Positions 50,931 to 61,357 of a stretch of DNA of 64,000 nt are shown here, piece by piece (the stretch's first letter is position 1; each line of letters opens with the position of its first letter). The DNA comes from Rhodeus uyekii (lineage: Eukaryota; Chordata; Actinopteri; Cypriniformes; Acheilognathidae), in assembly GCA_037043235.1 (NCBI GenBank), contig JAWRVZ010000288.1:465001-529000 (forward strand), read 5' to 3'. The notes beneath the pieces are model-generated. The model saw nothing but the letters and a program-made list of their open reading frames with translations, searched no databases and had not been told where the DNA came from. Made by a program: the position numbers and the translations under genes.

Positions 50931-53900
50931 TGTTGATGTGGTATACAAAAACAAGATTTAAATATATTATTTCTTCTCATTGTAATTGGGTCCCATTTGA
51001 TGTGTGAGTACAGGCACATTTTCATCACTGGTCCTACTGGAAGAGAAACACTTTGTTACCCAAAATTGGATTATCAGATAAAATTAGAAAACAAATATAG
51101 AATACATGGATTGATGTAATTTGTAATGATTTTATAATGTTTAAACATGTAAATTGAAATTTGTGAAGATCTTGTGTACCTGTGGAAATGACACAAATAA
51201 GTTATTAAGTTATTAAGATCCTCTACAGCTGTCTAACGGTTGTGGTTGAAATGTTTTGCTATCTGAATTTTGTCTTTCAGTAGATTGCAAGAATATTCTA
51301 GTGTACTATTGGATATGGCTTGTGTAATGTCTAGTGAAAAAAAAAAAAAGTTAAGTTGAAATAAAAAGTTTTAAAAATATATATTGCAAACAACAGTTTC
51401 TATAGTAATTGTTAATAGGAAAAAAGAAGAAAATGAATAGTGCAAAACCATAGTGCAATAGTGTTAAGTTTCAGTTCTATGCCAGTGGGTTGTGTTTATT
51501 TTAAGTTTAACAATAAGTCATAAGAAAGTGCTTTGACTAATTTAAATTTAGTTGAAATGAAAGAGGTTTATTCGTTTGGGTGTTTGCTTCGCTAATATAG
51601 CCACTATTATTCGTGTGATATTGCTTATATATGACATGGATAATAGACATTTGTTTCTTTAGCAGTCTGTAGTTTTAAAACTTTCGGCCAGTAGGTGGGA
51701 GTGTCAGTCATTAGGTTTCAATGAACCAATATTGATTGAAAGGTAAAATGGAATATAAAATGCATTACATGCAGGATATTTAAGTTTTTGAAAAATGTAG
51801 TATCTGACATATTGTTTCTTCAGGAAAGTAACGTTAAAATTACATGAAACACACATAGAAAGTTAAATTTTAATTAGGATTTTGCTGGTTGTTAGCAAAA
51901 TTTTGTAGTAATTATTTGATTTAGTGGTTCTACTGTCAGAATCATACAAACATGTTAACTATAACATGTAGGTGATAATACACCTTTATATAGATAAATA
52001 ATAATAATACATTTATATTAAATAAAATAACTATATTCATAGAAATCTGATAAATCAAGCTCAAAAAGAGTTTAAAATAAGGATAGTAATACACTAATAA
52101 TACTTTACACACACACTGAGAGAGAGAATAATCATTTGTGAAATTGATATATTAAATGCAGTTATATCAATTGTAAATTATGTTTTAAAATGTTGGTTAA
52201 AGTCATAGATCCTGCCATGTGAACATTATGAGAAGCTTTGAAGACATTGTCAAAGAAGCTTTTCTCATTACTTATTTTTTAGTTTTTCATTCGTTATTGT
52301 TTTTGTTAAGAGATAAAAGGTGAGCTTGATTTTGATGTAGAATTGAGAAGCCCCTCGATATTTAGTTTTTTGTTTTGACTAGACAAAACAGTGATTGTTT
52401 TGTCTGATATATTTGGAACAAAGTCTGACATGATACAGGTGCTCTCTCAGCCAAACTTCTAAAAATGTGATGCTTGACGGCCTGGTCAAGCTCTGGAGTT
52501 ATTGCTCACTGACAGTGAGTAGAGAGTTTATAATTTTTTGTAATGTGAATTTGGTGTTAGACTGAATCAATATACTACAATTACCTCATAAAAACGTCAG
52601 AGTGTAAAAGCACAGTTATGAGTTTGATAGTGCTTTTATACATTACATTATATTTAATATTATAGATTTTGACTTGAAGTAATCTTAAAATACCCATTCA
52701 TTATTACCATTATTAGAAGCGTGTGAAGTGAAATGTTGGAATTCCACAGTGCTTCACGAAAGAACATTCTATATATAATTTTTTTATTATTCTTGTTTAA
52801 ACATTAGTGTGTTTTTTTAATCATACTTTTGGACATGTTGCAGTAAAGCAATGCCAATGCTTGTTTTATTTGTAAATTTTAAACATATGTCGCAAAAGCT
52901 TAACAAGAATTGATGCTGAGAATAGTAATGACCTCTATGGTAATATTATTTGTCTCATTCTGATCCTCAGGTTACCATAGTCAGATGGATCCAGTGTGTA
53001 TCTAGACGGTTTAGAGGAACTGGACATAATGTAACTTTGAAAGTCACTGGAGAACATGATGACCCTAACCGTAACCCTAACCCTAACTCAAGTAGATGAG
53101 GATTAAAGACAAATCGCCTGTGAAGAAGACCTTGTTAGCAGCCATCAGTATAGCTCTTCAGGAAAGATCAACAGAATCATTTCTACAGATCCTATATGGC
53201 CTGTTTCTGCTGCTTCTTCCTCCATGTGTTGGTGTGATATGCCACTGTTTTCAAGCAGAGGGAACTAGATGGAAGATTCTGGATGATATGAATCTAAAAT
53301 GGGATATGCAATTATAGTTTGGATTTTTAACTAAATGAAGCTGGTTTGTGTTGAGAAAAGAGTCTAGTTTCTAGTTTTTTGTTTTGTTTTGTTGCATTGC
53401 TATGTTTGGGTTGGTGTATTTAATATTCAGTAGTAGTATTGGATAAGATGCTAACTGAGTTGGAGAATGTGATCACTGTTATCTCCAGATTTGCTTTATA
53501 GGTGAATTTATTTCATACTTAATTAAGTTGAAATGTTTTTGATAAAACAAAACCAGCACCAAACTGATTTCAACTGGATAATGCTTGTTTGTACTGTTTT
53601 ATTAGATCTATTTTACAGCTGATTTTTGTCTGCATTATTGTATCATCATCTTTCTGTTTATTAATATAAAGGCTCCATGAAACAATTTGTACTGTATAAA
53701 GTGCTATATAAATAAAGGTTTTGTGACTATTATTTGCATTGTCAGTTGAATTTGGTTTCAAAATAAATGTGTTTCCTGACATTATATATCTTTATTTGAT
53801 AGTACATAAAATGAAATGCTATATTTCTTGTAGCAGGAGTGTAACATTTGTTGTAGTTGAAAAATGCATCATGTTATTCTGATGACACTTGTCATTAATG

Positions 53901-54660
53901 TAATAAACATTATAGCATTTTATAGGTAGACTTACTGTGATTTCATTTTTAGTAAGCATACAGTGTATTTCTGTGTATTTCACAGTGCATACTGTGAAGC
54001 ATACCGAATGTATTTCATCAATTTAATAGTTTTCTGACGACAGTGGCTTTTTCAGTGAAGGCAAACATTGAAGATGTTACCTTCCCGTTCTTCATTGCAA
54101 GAAGCTCAGAGGGAAATTCTGGCTTATTTTTTGGTAAACCATAAGAATTAGGTTTTCCCCTCCCCCATGGCACGGGAATCAACAAAGTTCTCGCAAAAAT
54201 AATGTTTTCCCCTCCCCCATGGCACGGGAATTATCAAAGTTCTCATGAGAATTATGTCTCATGTCATGTGAACTACAAGTGGTTCTCGCAGTACTACAGA
54301 TATGGTTATGTTATGGGTTAAAGATTTTTTGAATATGATACTGAATATGTAAAATATAATGAACATTATGAAATTATAACATCTTATAGTGAACTCAAAA
54401 AAAAAAAAAAAATGTGTGTGAAATTTTTATGTTTCTTATGTTTTAAACAGCTAAAATGAACCCCAAGGAACACCGATGCTACAAAATGTGTACAGGATAT
54501 TGAAATAATATCAGCAGGTTAATTTTATGCTTACAGAGTTGTCCCCGTTAAATTAGGGAAAGTCATTAAATTTGAAGCAAAAAAATTAAATGTAATCATG
54601 TATTTACAGACATTAAACATTGAATGGGGTCAAATTGAACCCAAAGATAATAGGTTCTAA
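50931..54660. other. AT-rich DNA, no confident gene
   Basis: About 3.7 kb. Small frames only; one at 53096-53317 (73 codons) has no recognisable domain. A short (TAACCC)n-like run lies at 53062-53090. At 53696-53722 a GTGCTATATAAATAAAGG stretch resembles the 3' tail of a CR1/L2 LINE in plus orientation. This may contain the left end of the Helentron-like element described next, but no terminus could be identified. Confidence 0.5.
54145..54245 (+). repeat. two tandem copies of a 55-bp unit
   Basis: TTTTCCCCTCCCCCATGGCA followed by CGGGAATCAACAAAGTTCTC occurs twice, 51-55 bp apart. A diverged third copy (CCCCTCCCACTGAACCGGGA) lies at 55131, next to the promoter of the RPA-like gene. Confidence 0.65.
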
Positions 54661-55153
54661 TAAATGTCTGTTTCTATTCACATAATGTTGACTGAAAAGT
54701 GAGGATTTAAATTACTTTTGCCAATATTTGATACGCTTTACTGTTTTTAGTGGACTGTTAAATATAGTTTAATACAGTAACTCTGTCTACACTTTATTGT
54801 GAGCATACACTAAGCTTTCTCTGAGAACATGACTGTTACAAGCAGAGAAATGAAGGACAAAAATTAATCGTTTGGGCAGATTGTAAATGCAGTTTATAAT
54901 TTAGAAGGTTTCAATAGTCTAAGTGCTTAAAGTGATCCGAGTAAATTTAAATTTTTAACTTGATTTTAAAATGCCTGCAAAATTACTTTAAATTGGAAAA
55001 GGTTTGTGTGAAGCAAAAGAAAATACTTTAAGTAATTAAACAGTTTAGATAGTTTCAATCAGGTCTGCAGATGATAGGGCCCTGAACACCATTGTTTAGA
55101 GAAGTGCTAAGAGTAAATGGGTGTGCTTGCCCCTCCCACTGAACCGGGATCAA

Positions 55154-55198
55154 CCAATGATCTGTTTTAACAGAATTTGCATATTGCAGGTATAAGTA
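55154..55198 (+). promoter_or_regulatory. candidate promoter of the RPA-like gene
   Basis: A CCAAT box at 55154-55158 and TATAAGTA at 55191-55198, about 90 bp before the first ATG of the RPA-like gene. Spacing is normal for an RNA polymerase II promoter. Confidence 0.55.
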
Positions 55199-55289
55199 GC
55201 TCAGTGTTGGCAGACTGGCAATTGTCCGAGACATCTACAGCTCCAACATAAGTTTCAAGACGACTAATAATTTGTTCCCTGTCTACAAG

Positions 55290-56622
55290 ATGGCTTCTCC
55301 AGCTAAGGTCCAGAAGGAGGGTGAAGACTCGGTGGAGGGATTCATTCACTCCGTGTCACCTAGACGGCAGAGTAAGAATGACTACCCGTTCTTTACTGCC
55401 GTGATCCAGAGTGCCAGAAGAGAATATCACAAAGTAGTAGTTTTTGCCATGGACAAGCAGTCGATGTTCAGCCAGGCAGAGAAGAACGGAAACGCAGTGA
55501 AACTGCGAAATGTCAGGCGCAGCATAAGTAAGTATCTCAATTTTTGTTATAGGTCAGCTTTGCTGACGGCACGTATTGTGAATTGTGTCTGAAGAGCCAG
55601 GGGGCTTGAGTTTCATGAATGTCTTATTCTTTCTTTTTTCCTATAGGCTTCTCTGATCCTGACGGTTATGACGTTGTTTGTTCGCGTGGCACAACTATGG
55701 AAGTGGCCCGGATGCCATTTTTGCCATGCCCGCCGCCAAGCTCGAAAAGAATGAGCATAGCGGAGGTGAAGGCTCTTGGGCCGAAACAGAAGGTGGGAGT
55801 TGCGAATCTGTACTTTCAGAGTACAATCCAACTGCTTGTTTTCTGCCTGTGACCCAAAGGCCTGGAAAATTAACAGTGTGTTTGTGGTTTGTTTAGGTTG
55901 GAGAGGTTCACGCAAAGGTCCGGGCACAAGGCGCTGTCACTAAAGTGGTTCGAGTGAAGGACATAGACTGCGAATTGAAAGAAGTCAAAATCTTGGACGG
56001 GTCAGGAGAAATTAAAGTCACCCTTTGGGACACTTTTATTAAGGAGGCGGAGGGCGGCAGGTCGTATGCATTTAAAAACTTGTCAACACGTGAGAGAGAT
56101 GGCTCTGTTTACCTTTGCACTGGACCTTCCAGCACGATTGAGCACATTCCTGACTTGGAGGTGACAGAGGGAGAAGAAGGAGAGCAAGAGGGAGAGCAAG
56201 AAATTGAACTTTTAAGCGCCACCATAAATGGCATCGAGGTGCTAAACCAAAGAAAGTGTCCGAGCTGCCAGGTGAGGCAGAAAGACTTCATCGAAAAGTC
56301 CAAAACACACAGATGTGAGGGCTGCCGTCTCAAGCAGGCGTCCATCTCGTTCTTCCCGTCCTTTGGGGGCAAAGCAAAGGTATTGTCAAAGAAAGGAGAA
56401 TTTCAGGTGCTTATAACAAACTCTGCTCTCTCATCCTATCTCAAAAACGCCGGACTCAGTGGCTTGTTCAATGACACAGAGGCCATAGAAGACCATTTTT
56501 TGGATTCACAGCGTTTTGACATGCGTGTCAACATGGATGGTTTTCTGCTCTCCATTCAGCAGGCAACTGCTGATTGTGCAGCTGGCCCATCCACTGCAGC
56601 AGTGGCAGACGATTCTTTCTAA
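55290..56622 (+). CDS. RPA1-like single-stranded-DNA-binding protein, three exons
   Basis: Exons 55290-55527, 55647-55792 and 55897-56622 join in frame to 369 residues; every intron has GT...AG ends with good consensus (GTAAGTAT, TTCCTATAG; GTGGGAG, TTTGTTTAG). The N-terminal part (about residues 10-120: EGFIHSVSPRRQSKNDYPFF to TTMEVARMPF) and the middle part (about 128-215: VGEVHAKVRAQGAVTKVV, SGEIKVTLWDTF) look like two OB folds. A C4 zinc ribbon follows (CPSC, 24 residues on CEGC), as in the C-terminal RPA1 DNA-binding domain. Helitron/Helentron transposons of fish and plants often carry RPA-like genes, which fits the protease gene downstream on the same strand. Start chosen at the first ATG after the TATA box. 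An origin from host RPA1 capture is likely, since the protein is much shorter than host RPA1. Confidence 0.8.
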
Positions 56623-56704
56623 CTGTAACTGTTGAACAGTAAGGAAGTGGCATCTGTTTTTGGTCACTTAGAAAATTAATAATATTCTGATATTCTGTGC
56701 TCTG

Positions 56705-57070
56705 TTTAGACTGTGTTTTTGTTCTATTTTGTTCATGTATGCACTGTGTTTTTGTTCTATTTTGTTCATGTATGCACTGTGTTTTTGTTCTATTTTGTTC
56801 ATGTATGCACTGTGTTTTTGTTCTATTTTGTTCATGTATGCACTGTGTTTTTGTTCTATTTTGTTCATGTGTGTACTGTGGTTTTGTTCTATTTTGTTCA
56901 TGTGTGCATTGTGTTTTTGTTCTATTTTATTCATGTACGCACTGTTTTTGTTCTATTTTGTTCATGTGTGCATTGTGTTTTTGTTCTATTTTATTCATGT
57001 ACGCACTGTTTTTGTTCTATTTTGTTCATGTGTGCATTGTGTTTTTGTTCTTTTTTATTCATGTGTGCAA
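56705..57070 (+). repeat. 33-bp minisatellite downstream of the RPA-like gene
   Basis: About eleven copies of TGTGTTTTTGTTCTATTTTG plus TTCATGTATGCAC, with two shortened units near the right. Lies in the 3' region of the RPA-like gene. The frames across it are repeat artefacts. Confidence 0.93.
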
Positions 57071-57299
57071 GTTTGAATCAATGTTTATTAAAAGTTGGTG
57101 TTCAGGTAATCTCACTTTTTTGCCTATTTATTTCGCTGCATTAAAGGATGTAAGATTTAATATTTAAGAAACGTTTTAGATAATTATTGTACTTCACATA
57201 AAATGTATATAAATGATTAAAATTATTTAATTAATTCAATTATTTTTTTTACTCAAACTAATATGAGTAATTTATTTCCTTCATGTAAAGAATTAGAAG

Positions 57300-57773
57300 A
57301 TGCAACTCTATTTTTAAATTTTCTGCTATTTTAATTTTGAAAAGGTTTTGTGAAGCAAAAGATAATACATTAAGAAATTAAATGCAGTGCGCTGGGTTAA
57401 CATGCTGAAATAGTTTAATCTATAAACTGCGCGCTCCCCCGCTCCCCGCTGTGTTGGTTTCAAACAGGTCCTGTACAAGCAGAGCACTTAATGCCAGTAT
57501 TGTTCAGATAGGTGTTTAGAGAAAGCCTGGCTTACCTGTGTTAAAATACAAAGTCTGGTTGTATTCATATGATGGTCAGTGAAAAGTGAGGATTTAGATG
57601 ATACGCTTTAATCTATACAAAATTGTTTAAATCTAATTTTTAAATAGGTTTATAATGTTTGTCATGTATGAATGTGGAAGCAGGGTGTAATGTTTACTCC
57701 CACCACTAGGGGGTCTGAGAGAGAGCCACGTGTGCTAGTAGAAGGGAACCATTTTGTTCTGATCTCTGTAACG
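57300..57773 (+). promoter_or_regulatory. upstream region and first non-coding exon of the protease gene
   Basis: This segment shares several stretches with 54660-55110 upstream of the RPA-like gene: GTGAAGCAAAAGA, GTTTAGAGAA and GTGAAAAGTGAGGATTTA. It ends with a candidate non-coding exon bearing a strong donor (ACG then GTAAGAAC, donor at 57774). An E-box CACGTG lies at 57727-57732. It may contain the promoter of the transcription unit whose coding exon starts at 61358. Confidence 0.4.
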
Positions 57774-58654
57774 GTAAGAACATGTCTCCAGGCTTTCTCT
57801 AATGAATCTTATTAATCTATGTTTTATTAATGGTCATCCATATTATTTCTGATGTAGTTTATGTATTGCCATGTTGGATGATATGTGTTCATGATTATTT
57901 TTGGCAAATAAGTGCATAAAGGTGCTGTTTTTAATCGATGAGGCCTTGTCACGGTGTAACGGCACCTTAATAAGATCGTGTATCATATAATAATCATGTG
58001 TATTATGTATGCTGAATGTTTATACTGTCGTGTTGGTGTACAATAGTTTTTTGGGAGATACGGATTTCTAGTTTATTGTTAAGCGGGAGTGTTAATGTCT
58101 TGTGTTTTTGAGTCGGGCGCTCATGACAGCAGGAAATCGTCCCATATATTCTTTTATATATTGTTTTTACCATAATGAGAAGTCATGGTTCATAAAAATA
58201 ATACAAAATGTGACGGCTTATGGCAGTTTTTTATTATGTGAGGTAAATGTGTTGTTTTCCGGTTTGCATGTGAGTGCTAGCCTATTACTTGTTATATTTC
58301 GTTATTCGAGTTTGGACCTCATGGGCTTCGCGCTTTGAAACTGTGTCGGTCAAGAGGGTTTCATAGTGTGTGTGGTGTTCATTTCTGTTAAAGAACGTTA
58401 TAGGAATCCAACTCTAGCTCGTGATTTCCGACGATCTTTTTTAACTGGTACACAACTGTATAGGTGATGCGTGCCTGTGTGTGTGCGCGCTCCTGTAAAC
58501 ATTGAAGTACAGATGCATTTATTTGTAAGTGTCTTTTGTGTTGAGGGTAGTACCTTTGATCTTCATATATTTTGGAGGTGACCAGGTTCTATCGTACACA
58601 ATTTACCTGTGGTAATTATGATATTGTGATGTTCATATGGCTCGTGTGTGTTCA

Positions 58655-60858
58655 GCAATCGCAGCGCTATATTTATTTGATAACATTGTTTTAAATTAAG
58701 TGTAATGTAAATTATGCATGCTGATATTCCGGTTGACTTTTCTGTGCATAATTTTTGATTTCTTTGTATAATTGTAAGGTTGACAAAAAATTAATTGTAA
58801 TTATTTCTGTCACGATACTTAATGTTTGTTTTGCACAGTGACGATTGGTTTGTTTGATAAGATGGGTGTAAAAGATGTATGGAGTGAAGTTTGAGGAAAT
58901 CTGTGATTTATTTTTTACGCACTATAAAGTGCACCTAAGACCCTTATAATTTCTGTAAAGTCGGCCGTGTGCCTAATAATCCTGGATAAACTTTTCAAAA
59001 TCTGTAAAAATGTTGTGACTTTTGTAAGTGCTCCACTTGATTGACTGTTGGACCATTTCTTGCTGACACAGGGACATAATTCTGGCAGTGATAAACCAAT
59101 CAGAGAACATTACATCATATGTGCAGTATGTACACATATGTCCATTTTAGATTGTGTTTTAGCATGTGCTTTATAAGCCGGTGCGCCTTGTGTTGCAGAA
59201 AATAAGGTATGTTTTATTTTGAGGAATACTGCATCAGTGACTAATTTCTGTTTGTTTTGTTTTTCTGTGAAATGTGGAACCAATGGAGCAGTGCTGAGGT
59301 AAGAAGTTTCACTAGTTTATTTAATTTGGGTACTGAATGAATCGGTGGTTTTGAACGATTCTCTTGCACGAACAATTCAAAGGCAAATACATTTAAGGCG
59401 CTTGTCGCTTCTCATTGCTTAATGCAATCAAACAATCTTTATTTGATACTGCTGCTTTCATTTTGTTCAGTGTTTATTAGACAGGCAAATCCTTGTAATT
59501 TTTTATCGAAATTCATTATTTGAATTGAGAAATCAATCTTTTCATGATTAATTAGCAGTGTGTACATGCTTAACAAATACATTGAGTAATTAATGATTAT
59601 AGTGGAATAAAATAAATACTGATTACTGTCTAAATTATTCATTACAATATAATAGTTTTATTACCTATTAATGTGTTGTGATCTGAATTGTATATTTTAT
59701 TTTGTGTTTTTCAGAAAACTTCCAGAACTACTTTAAGGTGAGTCAATTTTGTGTAATGCCTGTATTTTGTGAAATAATATGGACCTCATTTTGTTAAAGC
59801 TATGAATGCTATTTTACAGTTTAAAAGTGAACAATTCTTAAGTTAATCAATTTACGTGTCATATGTTACCGCCTAAACATAAATGCATAGTGCATATGTT
59901 AGCTAATAATATATATAGCACTGCGCTATATTTATTTCATAATACTGTGTTTTAAGTTAATTGCAATTAACATGCTGTTTTGTTCCAGTTGAATTTTCTT
60001 TGCATATTAAGTTTGTTGATTTCTTTGTGTTATTGTAAGGTTTACAAAATATTGTTTGTAATTATTTCTGTCATTCACCTCACATGTGTTTTGCACAATG
60101 ATGATAGATTTGTTTGATAAGATGTTTGGAGTGAAGTCTGAGGGAATCTTTGATGTATTCTAAATGTGTGTTTTATTTTGAGGAATACTGCATCAGTGAC
60201 TAATTTCTGTTTGTTATTTGTTTTTCTGTGAAATGTGCAACTGACGGAGCAGTGCTGAGGTAAGACGTTTCACTAGTTTATTTTCATTAGATACTAGATG
60301 AATTAGTGGTTTTGAATGAATCTCTTGAATGAATGATTCAATGGCAAATAAATTTTAGGCCCTTGTCGCCATCTCGTGGCTGAATGTACTCATACAATAT
60401 TTATTTGAAGCTTCAAGTTGCTGTCAAAGCATAATTTGACAGTGTCTATTTCAGAAAAGCAAAGTTTTATCCTAGTACTTGTGTGCTACAAATATATGTA
60501 ACATAAATAACAATACTTGAAAGATCGTAAATGCCTAAACAGGATGATGATCTCTGGAAGATCATCGGCTATAAATGTAGATTTGAAAGTGCCGCATTGA
60601 TTGTCAAAGGTTTACTAGACAGGATAATCCCGTAGTTTATGATTGTGGTTCAGTGTTTGAATTGAGATATCATTCTTTTTGCAATTCATTAGCAGTGGGT
60701 GAGTTGTGTACATGTATAAAAATAACAGTAATAAGTAATAAAATAAGTATCGATATTTATTATAATATAATAGTTTTATGACCTATATATGTCTTGTTAT
60801 ATGAATTGTATACTTTACCTTGTGTTTTCCAGAAAAATTTCAGAACTCATCTAAGGTG
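58655..60858 (+). repeat. tandem duplication carrying paired microexons
   Basis: Copy 1 (about 58655-59740) and copy 2 (about 59915-60858) are diverged direct repeats, sharing for example GAGGAATACTGCATCAGTGA and GATTTCTTTG. Each copy contains a 7-nt candidate microexon (CAG then TGCTGAG then GTAAGA; 59292-59298 and about 60251-60257). Each also has a 23-nt candidate exon (59715-59737; 60833-60855) with TTTTTCAG or TTTTCCAG acceptor and GTGAGT donor. None contains ATG, so they would be 5' UTR exons spliced to the ATG exon at 61358. Confidence 0.5.
58910..59215. mobile_element. small DNA transposon (MITE) inside duplication copy 1
   Basis: Present in copy 1 of the duplication and absent from copy 2. 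It runs from TTTTTTACGCACTATAAAG to GCAGAAAATAAGGTA, with CACTATAA/GTGCGCCTT-type inner repeats typical of mariner/Tigger-related MITEs in fish. The duplication comparison shows it inserted after the duplication. Confidence 0.45.
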
Positions 60859-61357
60859 AGTAAAAGGAACCCTTTTTGTTAACCCTTAGCTGATGGGTAA
60901 GCCAACAAGTTTGTGAATATTAAAGAAAAAGACTAAATAAATGCAATATATCTGTCATGAAACACTTTTGGGGCTGCGGTGTCACATGACAGGCATGACG
61001 CGTTGCCCTGGAAACGTTCTAAAATAACGGATGCCTAAACTCAAACCAGGCGCAAATTTTAAAGCTTGCGTGCGAAAGGGTTGAAGCTATCAATGTTATT
61101 TTACAGTTTAAAAGTTAATTAAATTAATCAGTTTAGATCAGTGTATTTCAGTGAATGTAAACACATTTATTATGTTTAGGAGGTTTTTGGTTAAAAGAGA
61201 TGTATAAACAGTTAAGAATACAAATAATCATTTATTTGCTTTAGTTTTAACTCAAATGAAGAAATTATAAATATTTTTATTCTTAACAGTTTAGTAATTA
61301 AAATTACATTAAGAAATGTTCTAATCTGCTTTCTCTGTTTGTGTTATGTGATTGCAG

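Noticed and set aside
53062..53090. Interstitial telomere or chromosome end
   Set aside because: Only about four degenerate CCCTAA units; too short to mean more than a chance or minor repeat.
53096..53317. 73-codon plus-strand frame as a small gene
   Set aside because: No domain, no clear promoter or splice context, and composition like surrounding non-coding DNA.
55290..56622. Host RPA1 gene
   Set aside because: Host RPA1 is much longer with more OB folds and exons; this gene is short, with three exons, and lies beside a Helentron-type protease gene.
56668..57167. Five open frames in the minisatellite after the RPA-like gene
   Set aside because: The 33-bp unit is open in all frames; products are repeats of one short peptide.
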